64,000 nucleotides of DNA from UBA7672 sp963738625 (GTDB lineage: Bacteria; Pseudomonadota; Alphaproteobacteria; Caulobacterales; Hyphomonadaceae), in assembly GCA_963738625.1 (NCBI GenBank), contig CAVTXH010000003.1, positions 558,001-622,000 on the forward strand, given 5' to 3'. The notes below the pieces were generated by a model. It searched no databases, was not told the origin of the DNA, and saw only the letters and a list, made by a program, of their open reading frames with translations. Below, one piece after another: positions 51,673 through 60,940 of the stretch; position 1 is the stretch's first letter; the number at the start of each line of letters is the position of its first letter. Both the position numbers and the translations under genes were made by a program.

Positions 51673-53649
51673 CTAGAAGTCATACGTGTAGTTGACGTGG
51701 AAGCTCTGCCCGCGGCCGAGATTGTCCGCAAGATAGGGCGTTCCCGGGTTGCCTGTGCCGTCGACGAAACCGCGGCCGAGCGAGGAGAAGTATTCCTCGT
51801 CCATCAGGTTCTCGACGCGCAGGCCGAGGCGATGCTTGCGGTCCTGGTCGAGATACCAGCGCGCGTTCAGGTCGACGAGGAAGTAGTCGCCATACTCGAC
51901 CCGGCCGAGGCCCGAGGGAGCGTTGCCGGCGAGATCGCCAACCCATGTCGCGGAGACGCCGCCGCCGAAGGGCAGGTTTTCCGGCGCCCAGTCGATAAAT
52001 GCTTTCGCTGTGTCCTCCGGAATGTTGGACGCTTGGTCGCTGCCGTCCTCGAATTCCGATTCCGTGTGTGTCCAGTCGAACGTGCCCGAGAGCGCGTCGG
52101 TGAACTGCATGGTGGCCGTGAACTCGACGCCAGTCGTCTCCAGCGGCGTGCCGTTGTTGTCGAACGTGTCGATGCCGCCCGGGCCGGTGATGATCTGGAT
52201 CAGATCTTCCAGCTTGCGGTAGAACGCGGTCGCTTCCCAGCTCACGCGCGCGCCGCGACCGCCGATGGCGGCTTCGAAGTTCTGGCTCTCTTCGCCCTTG
52301 AGGTTCGGGTTGCCCTGTTCGCAGCACGGATCGACGACGAAGAGTTCGTAGGCGTCAGGCAGGCGGAACGAGGTGCCGGCCATGCCGCGCACATAGAGAA
52401 AATCGTTGACGGCCAGGTCGCCCGAGACGTTCCAGACGGTGGTCTCGCCCTCGCCCGACGGCTTGTTGTGGCGCACGCCGGCGGCGAGCTTCAGGCCGTT
52501 GAGCACGTTCACATCCCAGCGCACCTGCGCGAAGGGGGCGATGACGTCCTCGGTCTGCTGCGCGATCAGGAAGACCTGGTCCTCGCCGGTGTAGTTCTGG
52601 TAGTCGACGCCGCCGAGCAGCGTGACGGCGTCGGTCAGCCGGTACTGGCCCAAGAGGTTAATGCCGTAGTCCTCGAAGCCCCAGAAGTCGCGGTCCGAGA
52701 TGGTGATCAGACTGCCCGACGGCGGCTCGGTGTTGCGGATCTCGGTGAAACGCGTGTCCCACCAGTGATAATAGGCCTTGGCGAAGAAATCGAACCTGTC
52801 GCCCATGCTCCAGTCGAGCTTGACGGAGAGGATGTCCTCGTCGCGGTCGTTGTCGGAGGAATAGGTCTCGTACGCATTGGCGAAATCGAGCGTCGCGTCG
52901 GTGTGCTGGTAGTTGACCGACAGCTTGGTCGAAGGCGTAAACGCGTAGCCGTACTTGGCGCCGAAATTGGTGACGTCATAGCCGCGGTTGCGGTCGGTCG
53001 CGCTCGGCTGATAGTCCTGGTCGCGGAAGGGCTGGAAGCCTTCGGCCTCGTCATGGCTGGCGAAGACGACGAAGGAATGATCGCCCACGCTGCCGGACGT
53101 GTAGCCGTCGATATGGCGCTCTTCGTCCGTGCCGGCGCCGACCGACAGCGAACCTTCAGTCTCTTTCGAGAACCCCTTGGTGACGATGTTGATCGCGCCT
53201 GACGTCGCCGACGTTCCATAGAACAGGCTCTGCCCGCCTTTCAGCACTTCGATCTTCTCGATCATGCTGGCCGGAATCGTGTCGAGCGGCGTCGTGGTGG
53301 TGTAGAGCCGGTTGGAGATGCGGACGCCGTCGACCAGCCAGATCACGTCCTGGCGCCGGCCGCCGAGCAGGGAGGCCTGCACATAGTCGAAGGGGCCGTT
53401 CTTGGGGGCGAGGTAAAGGCCTGGCACCTGCATCTGCAGCACCTGGGCCGCATCGGTGTAACCGCCATTCCTGATCTGCTCCTCGGTGACGACGTCGACC
53501 CGAGAGCCATAGTCCGCCAGTTCATTCGCCAGCCCTTCCTCGAGCTGACCCCATACCTGAACGACGTCCTGTCCCGCCTGGGCCGTCGCAGGAGCAACGG
53601 CTGCAAGCATTGCTATCGACGCCGCGGCGCCGAGCAAAAATTTCTTCAC
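51673..53649 (-). CDS. TonB-dependent outer-membrane receptor
   Basis: A 658-residue receptor: signal peptide to about 26 (ATAQAGQ), plug domain with DAAQVLQMQVPGLYLAP, RRQDVIWLVDGVRISNRL, IEKIEVLKGGQSLFYGTSATSGAINIVTKG, then a 22-strand barrel that ends with the usual aromatic Phe (NYTYDF). Plug layout is BtuB-like, and a vicinal Cys pair (VDPCCEQGNPNL) occurs in an extracellular loop. Ligand unknown. Controlled probably by the adjacent GntR protein through the palindrome at 53740. Confidence 0.92.
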   Translation of the reverse strand: MKKFLLGAAASIAMLAAVAPATAQAGQDVVQVWGQLEEGLANELADYGSRVDVVTEEQIRNGGYTDAAQVLQMQVPGLYLAPKNGPFDYVQASLLGGRRQDVIWLVDGVRISNRLYTTTTPLDTIPASMIEKIEVLKGGQSLFYGTSATSGAINIVTKGFSKETEGSLSVGAGTDEERHIDGYTSGSVGDHSFVVFASHDEAEGFQPFRDQDYQPSATDRNRGYDVTNFGAKYGYAFTPSTKLSVNYQHTDATLDFANAYETYSSDNDRDEDILSVKLDWSMGDRFDFFAKAYYHWWDTRFTEIRNTEPPSGSLITISDRDFWGFEDYGINLLGQYRLTDAVTLLGGVDYQNYTGEDQVFLIAQQTEDVIAPFAQVRWDVNVLNGLKLAAGVRHNKPSGEGETTVWNVSGDLAVNDFLYVRGMAGTSFRLPDAYELFVVDPCCEQGNPNLKGEESQNFEAAIGGRGARVSWEATAFYRKLEDLIQIITGPGGIDTFDNNGTPLETTGVEFTATMQFTDALSGTFDWTHTESEFEDGSDQASNIPEDTAKAFIDWAPENLPFGGGVSATWVGDLAGNAPSGLGRVEYGDYFLVDLNARWYLDQDRKHRLGLRVENLMDEEYFSSLGRGFVDGTGNPGTPYLADNLGRGQSFHVNYTYDF

Positions 53650-53739
53650 TTAAAAGACCTCCCGAATGTTGGAACGCGTGGGAGGCGGCCTCCTGCTCCG
53701 TCACCCTCGCGGGGCGGACGCTAGGGAGCGCTCGGGCCA

Positions 53740-53749
53740 TTGTATACAA
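53740..53749. promoter_or_regulatory. GntR-type operator TTGTATACAA
   Basis: A perfect 10-base palindrome, TTGTATACAA, 91 bases upstream of the TonB receptor start and between it and the GntR gene. Its form is typical of sites bound by FCD-class GntR regulators. The GC-rich surroundings make a chance occurrence unlikely. Confidence 0.6.
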
Positions 53750-53846
53750 AGAATAGACTCACAACGGCGCAACCGGTGCGCGTCCTGAGAATCTGTCGCA
53801 TTTGCGCAACATGGACTCGCGCGGAGGGCGAGTTTTGGGCCGAACT

Positions 53847-54623
53847 CTAAGCGGCGCCGCGACGAATACGCGTCGCGCCGCGCGTCGCTGCGACGCGCGC
53901 GACGACGGAGGCGACGCTCGGTGTGACGCTCGGTGTGACGCTGGTTGCAACGACAGCGACGGCGGCGGCGTGGCTGCGGACGAGGCTTTCTGCGGCCTTG
54001 CCCGCGGCGCCGGGCGTACCAGCCGCGACGGCGTTGAACACCGCACGGGCAAGCGCGGCGGCGGCAACCTGCCCGGCGGCGGCGCGCACATCGTCCATGG
54101 CGCGAGCGTGGTGCGGCACCACCGGCGCCGCCGAGCGCAGACGCTCGGCAAGCACGGGCCCCGCAGCCTCGAACAGCGACCGCGCAAAGCCGACGCGCAG
54201 GTGCTGGAACTCCTCGGGCGAGCCGACATCCTCAGCGACATGCTCGAGCATGTCGGTGAACAGGCCGAGACGCTTGAGCTGCGCGGGCGTCGCGCGTTCG
54301 GCGGCATGCCGCGCGGCGAGCGTGGTAAGCCCGGCATGCAGCTCGATCATGTCGGCGATGGACTCGCTGCTGATCGCCTTCACGCGCGCGCCCTTGTTGA
54401 GCACGATCTCGGCAAGCCCCTGCGCCTCGAGGCGCTGCAGCGCGGCGCGGACGATGGTGCGACTGACGCCATTGGCGTCCGCAATCTCCACCTCGCGCAG
54501 CGGGGCGCCGGGCGCGAGCTGGCCGAGATGGATCGCCATGGCGAGCTCGTCGGCAAGCCGGCTGGTCTGCGAGGCGCCTCCAACGGGCGAAAGGGGGATC
54601 ATGTGAGGTTGGCCGCAGCTCAT
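53847..54623 (-). CDS. GntR-family transcriptional regulator (FCD-type)
   Basis: About 258 residues. LADELAMAIHLGQLAPGAPLREVEIADANGVSRTIVRAALQRLEAQGLAEIVLNKGARVKAIS is the winged-helix DNA-binding domain, followed by an all-helical effector domain resembling FCD (ELHAGLTTLAARHAAER...). The extreme C-terminus is an unusual Ala/Val/Ser-rich tail encoded partly by a 12-base tandem repeat. The start (54623 or 54602) is uncertain. It is divergent from the ligase pair and convergent in control with the TonB gene. Confidence 0.8.
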   Translation of the reverse strand: MSCGQPHMIPLSPVGGASQTSRLADELAMAIHLGQLAPGAPLREVEIADANGVSRTIVRAALQRLEAQGLAEIVLNKGARVKAISSESIADMIELHAGLTTLAARHAAERATPAQLKRLGLFTDMLEHVAEDVGSPEEFQHLRVGFARSLFEAAGPVLAERLRSAAPVVPHHARAMDDVRAAAGQVAAAALARAVFNAVAAGTPGAAGKAAESLVRSHAAAVAVVATSVTPSVTPSVASVVARVAATRGATRIRRGAA

Positions 54624-54735
54624 GGAAATCCCGATGCGCATTGCGAGAAAAGTGCAGCCGGACACTAGCTTCCGGGCGCCGCTCGCACAATCAGGATTGG
54701 CGGCCGGGGCCGCACAGGCTAGGTCGTGCGCCAAC

Positions 54736-55710
54736 ATGACGCTTCCGGACCCAGCCCGTTATGCCATGGACGCCGCAAAGGCGATCGGAGCTGACTATGC
54801 GGACCTCGACAAGGGCGGCGGCTACCTGTTCCGCATCTCGCGAGGCGGCAAGTCGGTTGTGTGCGGCGCGGGCGGCATATGCTCGTTCCCTGTGAACAGC
54901 GCGACCGCCTTCACCCTGTCGCGCGACAAGGCGCACACCAAGACGGTGCTGATCGAGGCGGGCCTGCCGGTTATTCCGGGCGGACTGTTCTTTGCGCACA
55001 GGCGGCAGGCGAGACTGCGCGGACCGGGGCGCGAGGCGGAGGACGCGCACGCGTTCGCGGCGAAGCTCGGCTATCCGGTGTTCGCGAAGCCGAACCGCGG
55101 CTCGCGCGGGAGTTTTGCTGAAATCGTGCCAGACGATGCGGGCCTCGCGGACTACATTGTGCGCGTCGCGGTGGAGTTCGAATCCTTCCTGGTCGAGCCC
55201 GTGATGCGCGGCGCCGAGCATCGCGTGCTGATCCATGACGGAAAGCCGGTGTTCCACTCCGTGAAGGAGACGCCTGCGCTTGTCGGCGACGGGCGGCGGA
55301 CAATCGAACAGCTTCTGGACGGCATGAACGCGCTGCTGTCCGGGTCCGGCATCTCGACCTATCCGGCGGCAGTTGTGCAGCTGATGAATCGCACGGCGAC
55401 AGATGTGCCTGCGCCGGGCGAACGCATCGCGCTGCCGGGACGTCGCAACCTGTCGGCATCGGGCGGCGTGGAGCAGGTCAACCTGCAGGCGCCGGCGGCG
55501 CTGGCGGCGATCGCTGCGAAGGCAGTGGCCGCCGTCGGGCTGCGCATCGGCGCGGTCGACCTGTTCGATATTTCCGTGGCGGGCGATCTTTCCGATCTCA
55601 GGATACTCGAGGTCAACGGCAATCCGGGCCTGAAGACGCTGGAGTTGGCCGGACACGGCGACCTGATACGCGCCATCTGGACATCCATGCTGAACGAGCG
55701 TCTGGGATAG
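54736..55710 (+). CDS. ATP-grasp ligase, cyanophycin-synthetase-like
   Basis: A 324-residue ATP-grasp protein. FAKPNRGSRGSFAEIV is the small ATP-binding loop, EHRVLIHDGKPVFHSVKETPALVGDGRRTIEQLL resembles the R-V-L...GDG-TI-EL block of cyanophycin synthetase, and VGLRIGAVDLFDI...LEVNGNPGLKTLE the Mg-binding end. Such enzymes join a carboxylate to an amine through an acyl phosphate. An earlier start at 54622 would overlap the divergent GntR gene. The next gene, three bases away, encodes a Mur-type ligase, so the two probably act together. Confidence 0.8.
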   Translation: MTLPDPARYAMDAAKAIGADYADLDKGGGYLFRISRGGKSVVCGAGGICSFPVNSATAFTLSRDKAHTKTVLIEAGLPVIPGGLFFAHRRQARLRGPGREAEDAHAFAAKLGYPVFAKPNRGSRGSFAEIVPDDAGLADYIVRVAVEFESFLVEPVMRGAEHRVLIHDGKPVFHSVKETPALVGDGRRTIEQLLDGMNALLSGSGISTYPAAVVQLMNRTATDVPAPGERIALPGRRNLSASGGVEQVNLQAPAALAAIAAKAVAAVGLRIGAVDLFDISVAGDLSDLRILEVNGNPGLKTLELAGHGDLIRAIWTSMLNERLG

Positions 55711-55713
55711 ATC

Positions 55714-57024
55714 ATGTTCGGCCTCAACAAGTTCGGCGACGGGATAGGACTTCACCGCATCGAGCGCTTCTTCCAGAAGATGCGCATCGATCGCGCGTCG
55801 CTGTCGCGCAAGTCGGTGGTGGTGACCGGCACGAACGGCAAGGGATCGACCGCGCGGTTCATCACTGCAGCGATCAGCGCGACGGGGCTGAAGGTCGGCT
55901 GTTTCACCTCGCCTCACCTGTTCGACGTGCGCGAGCGCTTCACGCTCGACGATCAGATGATCTCGAAGGAAGAGTTCGAGCGCCACGCAAAGGTTGTTCT
56001 GGAGTTCAACGCGGAACAGCCCGAAGGCGACAAGATCGGCGCGTTCGAGTTTCTCTTCCTGCTCGCCGTGCTCTGGTATCAGGACAAGAAGCCGGATGCG
56101 ATCGTGTGGGAGGCCGGCATTGGCGGCCGATACGATCCGGTGCGCTCGGTATGCGCGACGGTTTCGGCGCTGACGTCTATCGAACTTGAGCACACTGAAA
56201 TTCTCGGAGCCACCGAAGAGTTGATCGCCTACGACAAGGTGGATGCGCTAGCGCCTGGCGGCACGGTGATCCTGTCGCCGGGGATCAATGCCGCCCTGAC
56301 GACGCGCATCGCGGCCTATGGGCGGCTGGCGGGCAAGGCGGTGGTCAGCGCGACGCTGGGGCGTCGCGTCGGACCGGTGGCGAACACGGCGCGGGGCGCG
56401 CGCTTCTCCTATGGTCTGACGGCGTCCGAGGAGGCGCAGGACTGGATGGTGCAGCTGCAGCTCGCGGGAAAACACCAGGCCGAGAACGCCGTCACCGCCG
56501 TGCGCACCGCCGAGACGTGGCTCGGCGCGCGTCCTCAGCAGCACGACCCGCACCTGTTGAAGATCCTTGAGGCCGTGGGCAAAGCGCGCTGGCCTGGACG
56601 GCTGGAGCTTGTGGCGCGCGCGCCCGATCTCTGGATCGATGTCGGGCATACGCCGCGGGCGCTGGAGGCGGTGACGTCGACCTTCCTGGAATTCTGCCTG
56701 CGCGAAAAGACGCTGATAGTGTTCGGCGTTTCGGCGTCGAAGGACGTCGCGCGTATTTCGGACATCGTCGCCGCGCGCTTCGATCATTTCATCCTGACGC
56801 AGGCGCGAAAATCGGGGACCGACCCGAACGTGTTCGCGGACACTTTTCGGAAGAGATCGCAGGATGTGACGGTTGAGCCGGATATCTCCAAGGCCACGAA
56901 GCTGGCGCGGGATCGCGCGGCTAAGGAGGGGTTGACCGTCCTGGCTGTAGGCGGGCTGTTCCTGGCGGTCGAGGTGCAGCACGCCTGGCGCGGCGGCGAT
57001 CCCGCGAAGCTGGACTTTCTCTGA
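55714..57024 (+). CDS. FolC/Mur-type amide ligase
   Basis: A 436-residue Mur-ligase-superfamily protein: VVTGTNGKGSTARFITAAI (P-loop, residues about 38-46), EAGIGGRYDPVRSVCATVSALTSIELEHTEILGATEELIAYDKVDAL, and RWPGRLELVARAPDLWIDVGHTPRALEAV. The layout is folylpolyglutamate-synthase-like, yet the usual ExKAGI motif is changed and it stands outside any folate operon. With the ATP-grasp partner it matches the two activities of cyanophycin synthetase as separate proteins. Product unknown. Confidence 0.8.
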   Translation: MFGLNKFGDGIGLHRIERFFQKMRIDRASLSRKSVVVTGTNGKGSTARFITAAISATGLKVGCFTSPHLFDVRERFTLDDQMISKEEFERHAKVVLEFNAEQPEGDKIGAFEFLFLLAVLWYQDKKPDAIVWEAGIGGRYDPVRSVCATVSALTSIELEHTEILGATEELIAYDKVDALAPGGTVILSPGINAALTTRIAAYGRLAGKAVVSATLGRRVGPVANTARGARFSYGLTASEEAQDWMVQLQLAGKHQAENAVTAVRTAETWLGARPQQHDPHLLKILEAVGKARWPGRLELVARAPDLWIDVGHTPRALEAVTSTFLEFCLREKTLIVFGVSASKDVARISDIVAARFDHFILTQARKSGTDPNVFADTFRKRSQDVTVEPDISKATKLARDRAAKEGLTVLAVGGLFLAVEVQHAWRGGDPAKLDFL

Positions 57025-57040
57025 GGCGAACAGTTCCCGC

Positions 57041-58135
57041 TCAGTAGTGATCGGTGAACGTGCCGACCCGGCAGGCGTAGCCTTCAGGCGGCGGGGTCAG
57101 CTTGAACTTCTTCGGGTCCGTTCCCTTGGGGTGCGAGGCCAGGGTCTGCAGGGCCCACAGGTTGAAGGCGTCGCGGTTGACCGAAGGCCAGCGATGGCCA
57201 TGCGTCCCGGAACACGCGACATGCACCACATTGGGATGCGAGCTGAAATAATTCGCGCCTGCCTGCGTGGAAGGCCGGTAATCGGCGCAATATCCGATCG
57301 GCGGCCCGCAATCATAGGTATCTGTCGCCCCGCCCCATATGGTGATCACGACCATTGAGTCGAGTTTGGCTGGCAGCGGATAAGGACCGATGCGGCCCTG
57401 ATGAACCTTGGCAGGCGCGGCCCTCACGGCTTCGACGGCATCCTTGAAGGCCAGGGGCGAGCCATCGTCCTTCGTGACATACCATTCGCCCGAGAGCGGC
57501 ATGCCGCCCGCCCAGAAATCCGAATTGTAGGTGAGCACGCGGTTGGTGACCGTTCCGCCTGCGGATATGCCGCCGAGATAGAGCCGCTTTGCATCGAGCG
57601 GATACTTCGTTCCGACGCAGCGGACCATGTCCTCGAAGAATTGCGAGTCGGGACCGGCGTCGGCTTTCCATTTCTCGCCCTCGGGACTTGCCGCGCGGCC
57701 GTCGTTCCAGGGTTTCCAGTTCCAGCCGTCCGAGCCCGGCCCGTCGCATTCCCTGAAGCCGATGTCGGGATTCTGGCCGGCGCATTGCCGGACCGGGCCG
57801 ATCACCATGAAGCCGCGCTCGGCAAGCTTCGCATTGTTGCCGGAGCGCTCGGTGAAGAGGTTGGCGTTTGCGGACTCGACCGTGCCCGACGTCGGAACCC
57901 AGACTGGCGCCGGTCCCGCTGCGCCCTTGGGCGGCACGACGATGAAGGCGCGCATCAAGCCGCGCGATGGAAAGCCAGTGTTGAGCCCCTCTTTCACCTG
58001 ATAGCCATCCGGGCAGAACCAGAAGGCGGCAGACCCGCCGGCGCCTTCCTGTGGCGCGCCCGCGCAGCCCGCTAGCGCAATCACGCCAGCTGCGAGCCCG
58101 GCCGAACGAAGCCACGCTATTCTCTGTGTCGACAT
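57041..58135 (-). CDS. PHB-depolymerase/LpqC-like esterase lipoprotein
   Basis: A 364-residue lipoprotein: VIALAGCAGAP (lipobox) then a hydrolase domain with the nucleophile motif LGGISAGGTVTNRV, oxyanion region PPKGAAGPAPVWV, and a C-terminal VHVACSGTHGHRWPS carrying the likely catalytic His. Numerous cysteines (CPDGY, RQCAGQ, RECDG, RCVG, CGPPIGYC, VACSG, YACRV) suggest disulphides. Substrate could be a polyester or a feruloyl-type ester. The start at 58135 has GGGAGGCGG upstream. Confidence 0.75.
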   Translation of the reverse strand: MSTQRIAWLRSAGLAAGVIALAGCAGAPQEGAGGSAAFWFCPDGYQVKEGLNTGFPSRGLMRAFIVVPPKGAAGPAPVWVPTSGTVESANANLFTERSGNNAKLAERGFMVIGPVRQCAGQNPDIGFRECDGPGSDGWNWKPWNDGRAASPEGEKWKADAGPDSQFFEDMVRCVGTKYPLDAKRLYLGGISAGGTVTNRVLTYNSDFWAGGMPLSGEWYVTKDDGSPLAFKDAVEAVRAAPAKVHQGRIGPYPLPAKLDSMVVITIWGGATDTYDCGPPIGYCADYRPSTQAGANYFSSHPNVVHVACSGTHGHRWPSVNRDAFNLWALQTLASHPKGTDPKKFKLTPPPEGYACRVGTFTDHY

Positions 58136-58237
58136 TGCCGCCTCCCGCTGGCGCATGATCGCGGCGGCGCCAGCGGAGGATCAACCCATTGCGGTCGATC
58201 GCGGTCAAGCCATGACCTAGCGTATATCTGCGCTGCG

Positions 58238-59179
58238 CTACTCCGGCGACGACAAATCCTTGTTCATGCTTCGCGCGATCTCGCTCTGCTGTCGCTTGGC
58301 GCCGTCCGCTTCCCTCGTCGCCCCGTAAAGGCCCCGCAGATACGCCATGTCCCAGTCCGTCATGGAAGCAAGCACGGGGCTTCCTTCGGAGGGTGGACTG
58401 AACAGGTTGAGAATGCTTGGATAACCCGACGTATCCGCATCCGGGTCGAGCTGGGCGAGCGACGCCATGGCTATGTAGTCGGCCACCGCTGCGAGACTTA
58501 GGCCCTGCAGCCGGCGCCCATCGACGATGACAAAGGCCATGGCAAAGTCCTGCCGGGTGCTGCGCTTGATCAGCGACGCGGCGCCAGCGCTAAGATTGAC
58601 CGATGGAATTTCGGCCCCCAGGCCCATCCCCGGAGGCCCCTTGTCATCCGCCTTCCTGCCGTCCGCGGTGAGCGTGCTGTTGATGTGCCACCAGCGCACG
58701 GGCTCCTTCGATTCCACAAAGGCTTTCAACGCGTTCCTGCCAAGCGTTTTCCAGCCCGAAGTATAATAGTAGCCCAGCGTGCGCCGGTAATTGTCGAACA
58801 GCCCGCGCGCGACGGCGTCCGGGTCCATGCTGACGATGATCAGGATGTTGGCGTGGCAGCCCGGGTCTCCGACACCGAGGCCGACATCCAACGCGCGCTG
58901 GGCAATGCGATCGATCGCGAACTGGCCATAGGACGCGCGCAGGCCAACGATGCCGGGACAAATCTTGCGATCCCATCGCGCAAGCTGGTCTTGTGAGCGG
59001 CCCGCGATCGCGATCTGGCCCACGAAAGCCTGGATCGCTTCTTCGGTCTCCGTGCCGGTGATGACGACAACGTCGTCTTTCGTCGCCTGCCCGGGCGGTT
59101 GAGCCGCGCCGCGGGGCGCGCCCACTGCCTGAGCAAGCAATACAAACGCAAGAAAGGCGAACGATCGCAGCGTAGCCAT
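58238..59179 (-). CDS. Secreted protein of unknown function
   Basis: A 313-residue exported protein: signal peptide to about 28, then KDDVVVITGTETEEAIQAFVGQIA, RWDRKICPGIVGL, and a C-terminal SMTDWDMAYLRGLYGA block. RWDRxxCPxVVGL and SxLTDWDxAYLxALY recur in a family of periplasmic unknowns of sphingomonads and relatives. Two cysteines (KICPG, DPGCHAN) may pair. It follows the esterase gene region on the same strand, 57 bases from the murI side. Confidence 0.65.
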   Translation of the reverse strand: MATLRSFAFLAFVLLAQAVGAPRGAAQPPGQATKDDVVVITGTETEEAIQAFVGQIAIAGRSQDQLARWDRKICPGIVGLRASYGQFAIDRIAQRALDVGLGVGDPGCHANILIIVSMDPDAVARGLFDNYRRTLGYYYTSGWKTLGRNALKAFVESKEPVRWWHINSTLTADGRKADDKGPPGMGLGAEIPSVNLSAGAASLIKRSTRQDFAMAFVIVDGRRLQGLSLAAVADYIAMASLAQLDPDADTSGYPSILNLFSPPSEGSPVLASMTDWDMAYLRGLYGATREADGAKRQQSEIARSMNKDLSSPE

Positions 59180-59234
59180 ACCGAGTCCCCAACCTGGTGA
59201 AAGCCTGCAGGACGGGATTAGGCGTCAGCAGAGT

Positions 59235-60023
59235 CTAGAGGTCAACCACGTCGATCGTGTGATAGCCAAAACGTCTGAGAGCCGGCGCCATGGCGGCGCG
59301 GTTCGCGGCGCCGCCCGTGACGTAGGCCACGGCTGGCAGATCCGAGGCCTCGCCCGCCGGAGCGATGCGCAAAGCCTGGCGCGCAACCGCCTCCCCGGTG
59401 TCGATCAGCTTCACGCCGGGCGGGCAGGCCTGCTGGATCGCGTCGCGGATCAGGGGAAAATGCGTGCAGGCCAGGACGACGATGTCGATGTTCGGACCGT
59501 CCGGCGGATCGAACAGCGGCTTCACGGCATAGGCGACCTGCTCCTGATCGATGGGCTGGCCGCGCACGGCGCGCTCGGCGATGTCCACCAGGCCAGCCGT
59601 TCCGCGGCGGATGACTTTCTTGCCTTTGGCGTGCTGGCGTTCGAGGTCGTCGAGATAGGCGCGGCGCACCGTGCCGGGCGTCGCGAGGATGCCGATGACG
59701 CCCGTCTTCGTCTGCTCGGCGGCGGGTTTGATGGCCGGCACCGTTCCGACCACCGGCACGCTGACTCGGGCGCGGATATCGGCCAACGACAGCGTCGAGG
59801 CGGTGTTGCAGGCGATCACCAGCACGTCCGGCTTTGCGATCCCGACCAGGGCGGCGCAGAGGCCCGGCAGGCGCGCCCGCAGCTCCTCGTCGGTTTTCAC
59901 GCCATAGGGGAAGAAGCCGGAGTCGGCGGCGTAGTCGACCGTCCAGCCTGGCGCTGCGCGGCGGATTTCGTCAGCAATGGTAAGGCCGCCGACGCCCGAA
60001 TCGAAAACCAGTGCTCTCGTCAT
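59235..60023 (-). CDS. murI: Glutamate racemase
   Basis: A 262-residue racemase making D-glutamate for peptidoglycan. The two catalytic cysteines are Cys72 in VIACNTAST and Cys186 in LACTHFPLI; the Asp8-Ser9 substrate motif is FDSGVGGL and the PYG motif is FFPYGVK. Its end carries a short C-terminal AAMAPALRRFGYHTI segment. It is divergent from the potassium channel gene. Confidence 0.95.
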   Translation of the reverse strand: MTRALVFDSGVGGLTIADEIRRAAPGWTVDYAADSGFFPYGVKTDEELRARLPGLCAALVGIAKPDVLVIACNTASTLSLADIRARVSVPVVGTVPAIKPAAEQTKTGVIGILATPGTVRRAYLDDLERQHAKGKKVIRRGTAGLVDIAERAVRGQPIDQEQVAYAVKPLFDPPDGPNIDIVVLACTHFPLIRDAIQQACPPGVKLIDTGEAVARQALRIAPAGEASDLPAVAYVTGGAANRAAMAPALRRFGYHTIDVVDL

Positions 60024-60079
60024 GGCGCCCGTTTCAAGGCTCGCGGCTCATGCTAAAAAACCGGGGCTGGAAGGGTCTC

Positions 60080-60940
60080 ATGGTCGCTCATCAGGTCGGG
60101 GTATACGCGGGTCTGCGGCACAAACTCTATCGCGAGATGGAGCCACATGCGCGCGACAAGCCCGGCTTGTCGAGCACAAATACCTTTGTCGTCGTCCTGG
60201 TGCTGGCGTCCTTTCTGCTTTTCGCTCTGGAGACGGAGCCGGCGATCACGGGTACGATGCGCACGTGGGTTTCCACGTTGAACTTCTTCGTGCTCGGGCT
60301 GTTCGCGATAGAGTATTTGGTCCGGCTGTGGGCAGCAGGAGAGCATCCGAACCATGCAGGACTTGCTGGACGCATCCGCTATGCGCTCGGCCCGTATGCG
60401 CTCGCCGATCTCGCCGCTTTTCTGCCTGAGCTCGTGTGGCTGCTGATCCCGCATAGCGGCGACGACGAGATGCTGATGTTCCTTCGAGTGTTGCGGTTGG
60501 TGCGGCTGCTTAAGATCGCGCGGTTCATTCCGGCGTTCGAGGTAATGGGGGCGGCGCTGAAGCGGGCGGGTACGCAGCTGCTGACGGCTTTGTCGGTCGC
60601 GCTGGCGCTGGTGTTCGTGTCGGCGGTGCTGCTCTATTTCATCGAGGGCGTCGGCGAGGGCCGCGAGCAGTTTGCCTCCATCCCGCGCGCGATCTGGTGG
60701 GCGATCGCAACGCTGACCACGGTGGGCTATGGCGACATCTATCCGATCACGGCGTGGGGCAAGGTGGCTGCGTCACTGATCGCATTCGCAGGCATCGGCG
60801 TGGTTGCGCTGCCCACCGGCATTTTCGCCAGCGCCTTCTCCGACGAGCTGCGCGAACGTGAACGTGCGCGGCGCGCTCTGCTGGAGCAGATCGCAGAAAA
60901 GGCCGCTGCTGAAAAGCCTGCGGCGACGAAGAAAGCCTAG
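60080..60940 (+). CDS. Voltage-gated potassium channel (Kv-like)
   Basis: A 286-residue six-helix channel. The S4-like segment FLRVLRLVRLLKIARF carries five regularly spaced basic residues, and the pore has IWWAIATLTTVGYGDIYP, the K-selective TVGYGD filter. The start at 60080 is chosen for GGAAGGG; upstream ATG at 60050 would add ten residues. The stop overlaps the convergent aguB stop by four bases. Function in membrane potential is inferred. Confidence 0.9.
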   Translation: MVAHQVGVYAGLRHKLYREMEPHARDKPGLSSTNTFVVVLVLASFLLFALETEPAITGTMRTWVSTLNFFVLGLFAIEYLVRLWAAGEHPNHAGLAGRIRYALGPYALADLAAFLPELVWLLIPHSGDDEMLMFLRVLRLVRLLKIARFIPAFEVMGAALKRAGTQLLTALSVALALVFVSAVLLYFIEGVGEGREQFASIPRAIWWAIATLTTVGYGDIYPITAWGKVAASLIAFAGIGVVALPTGIFASAFSDELRERERARRALLEQIAEKAAAEKPAATKKA

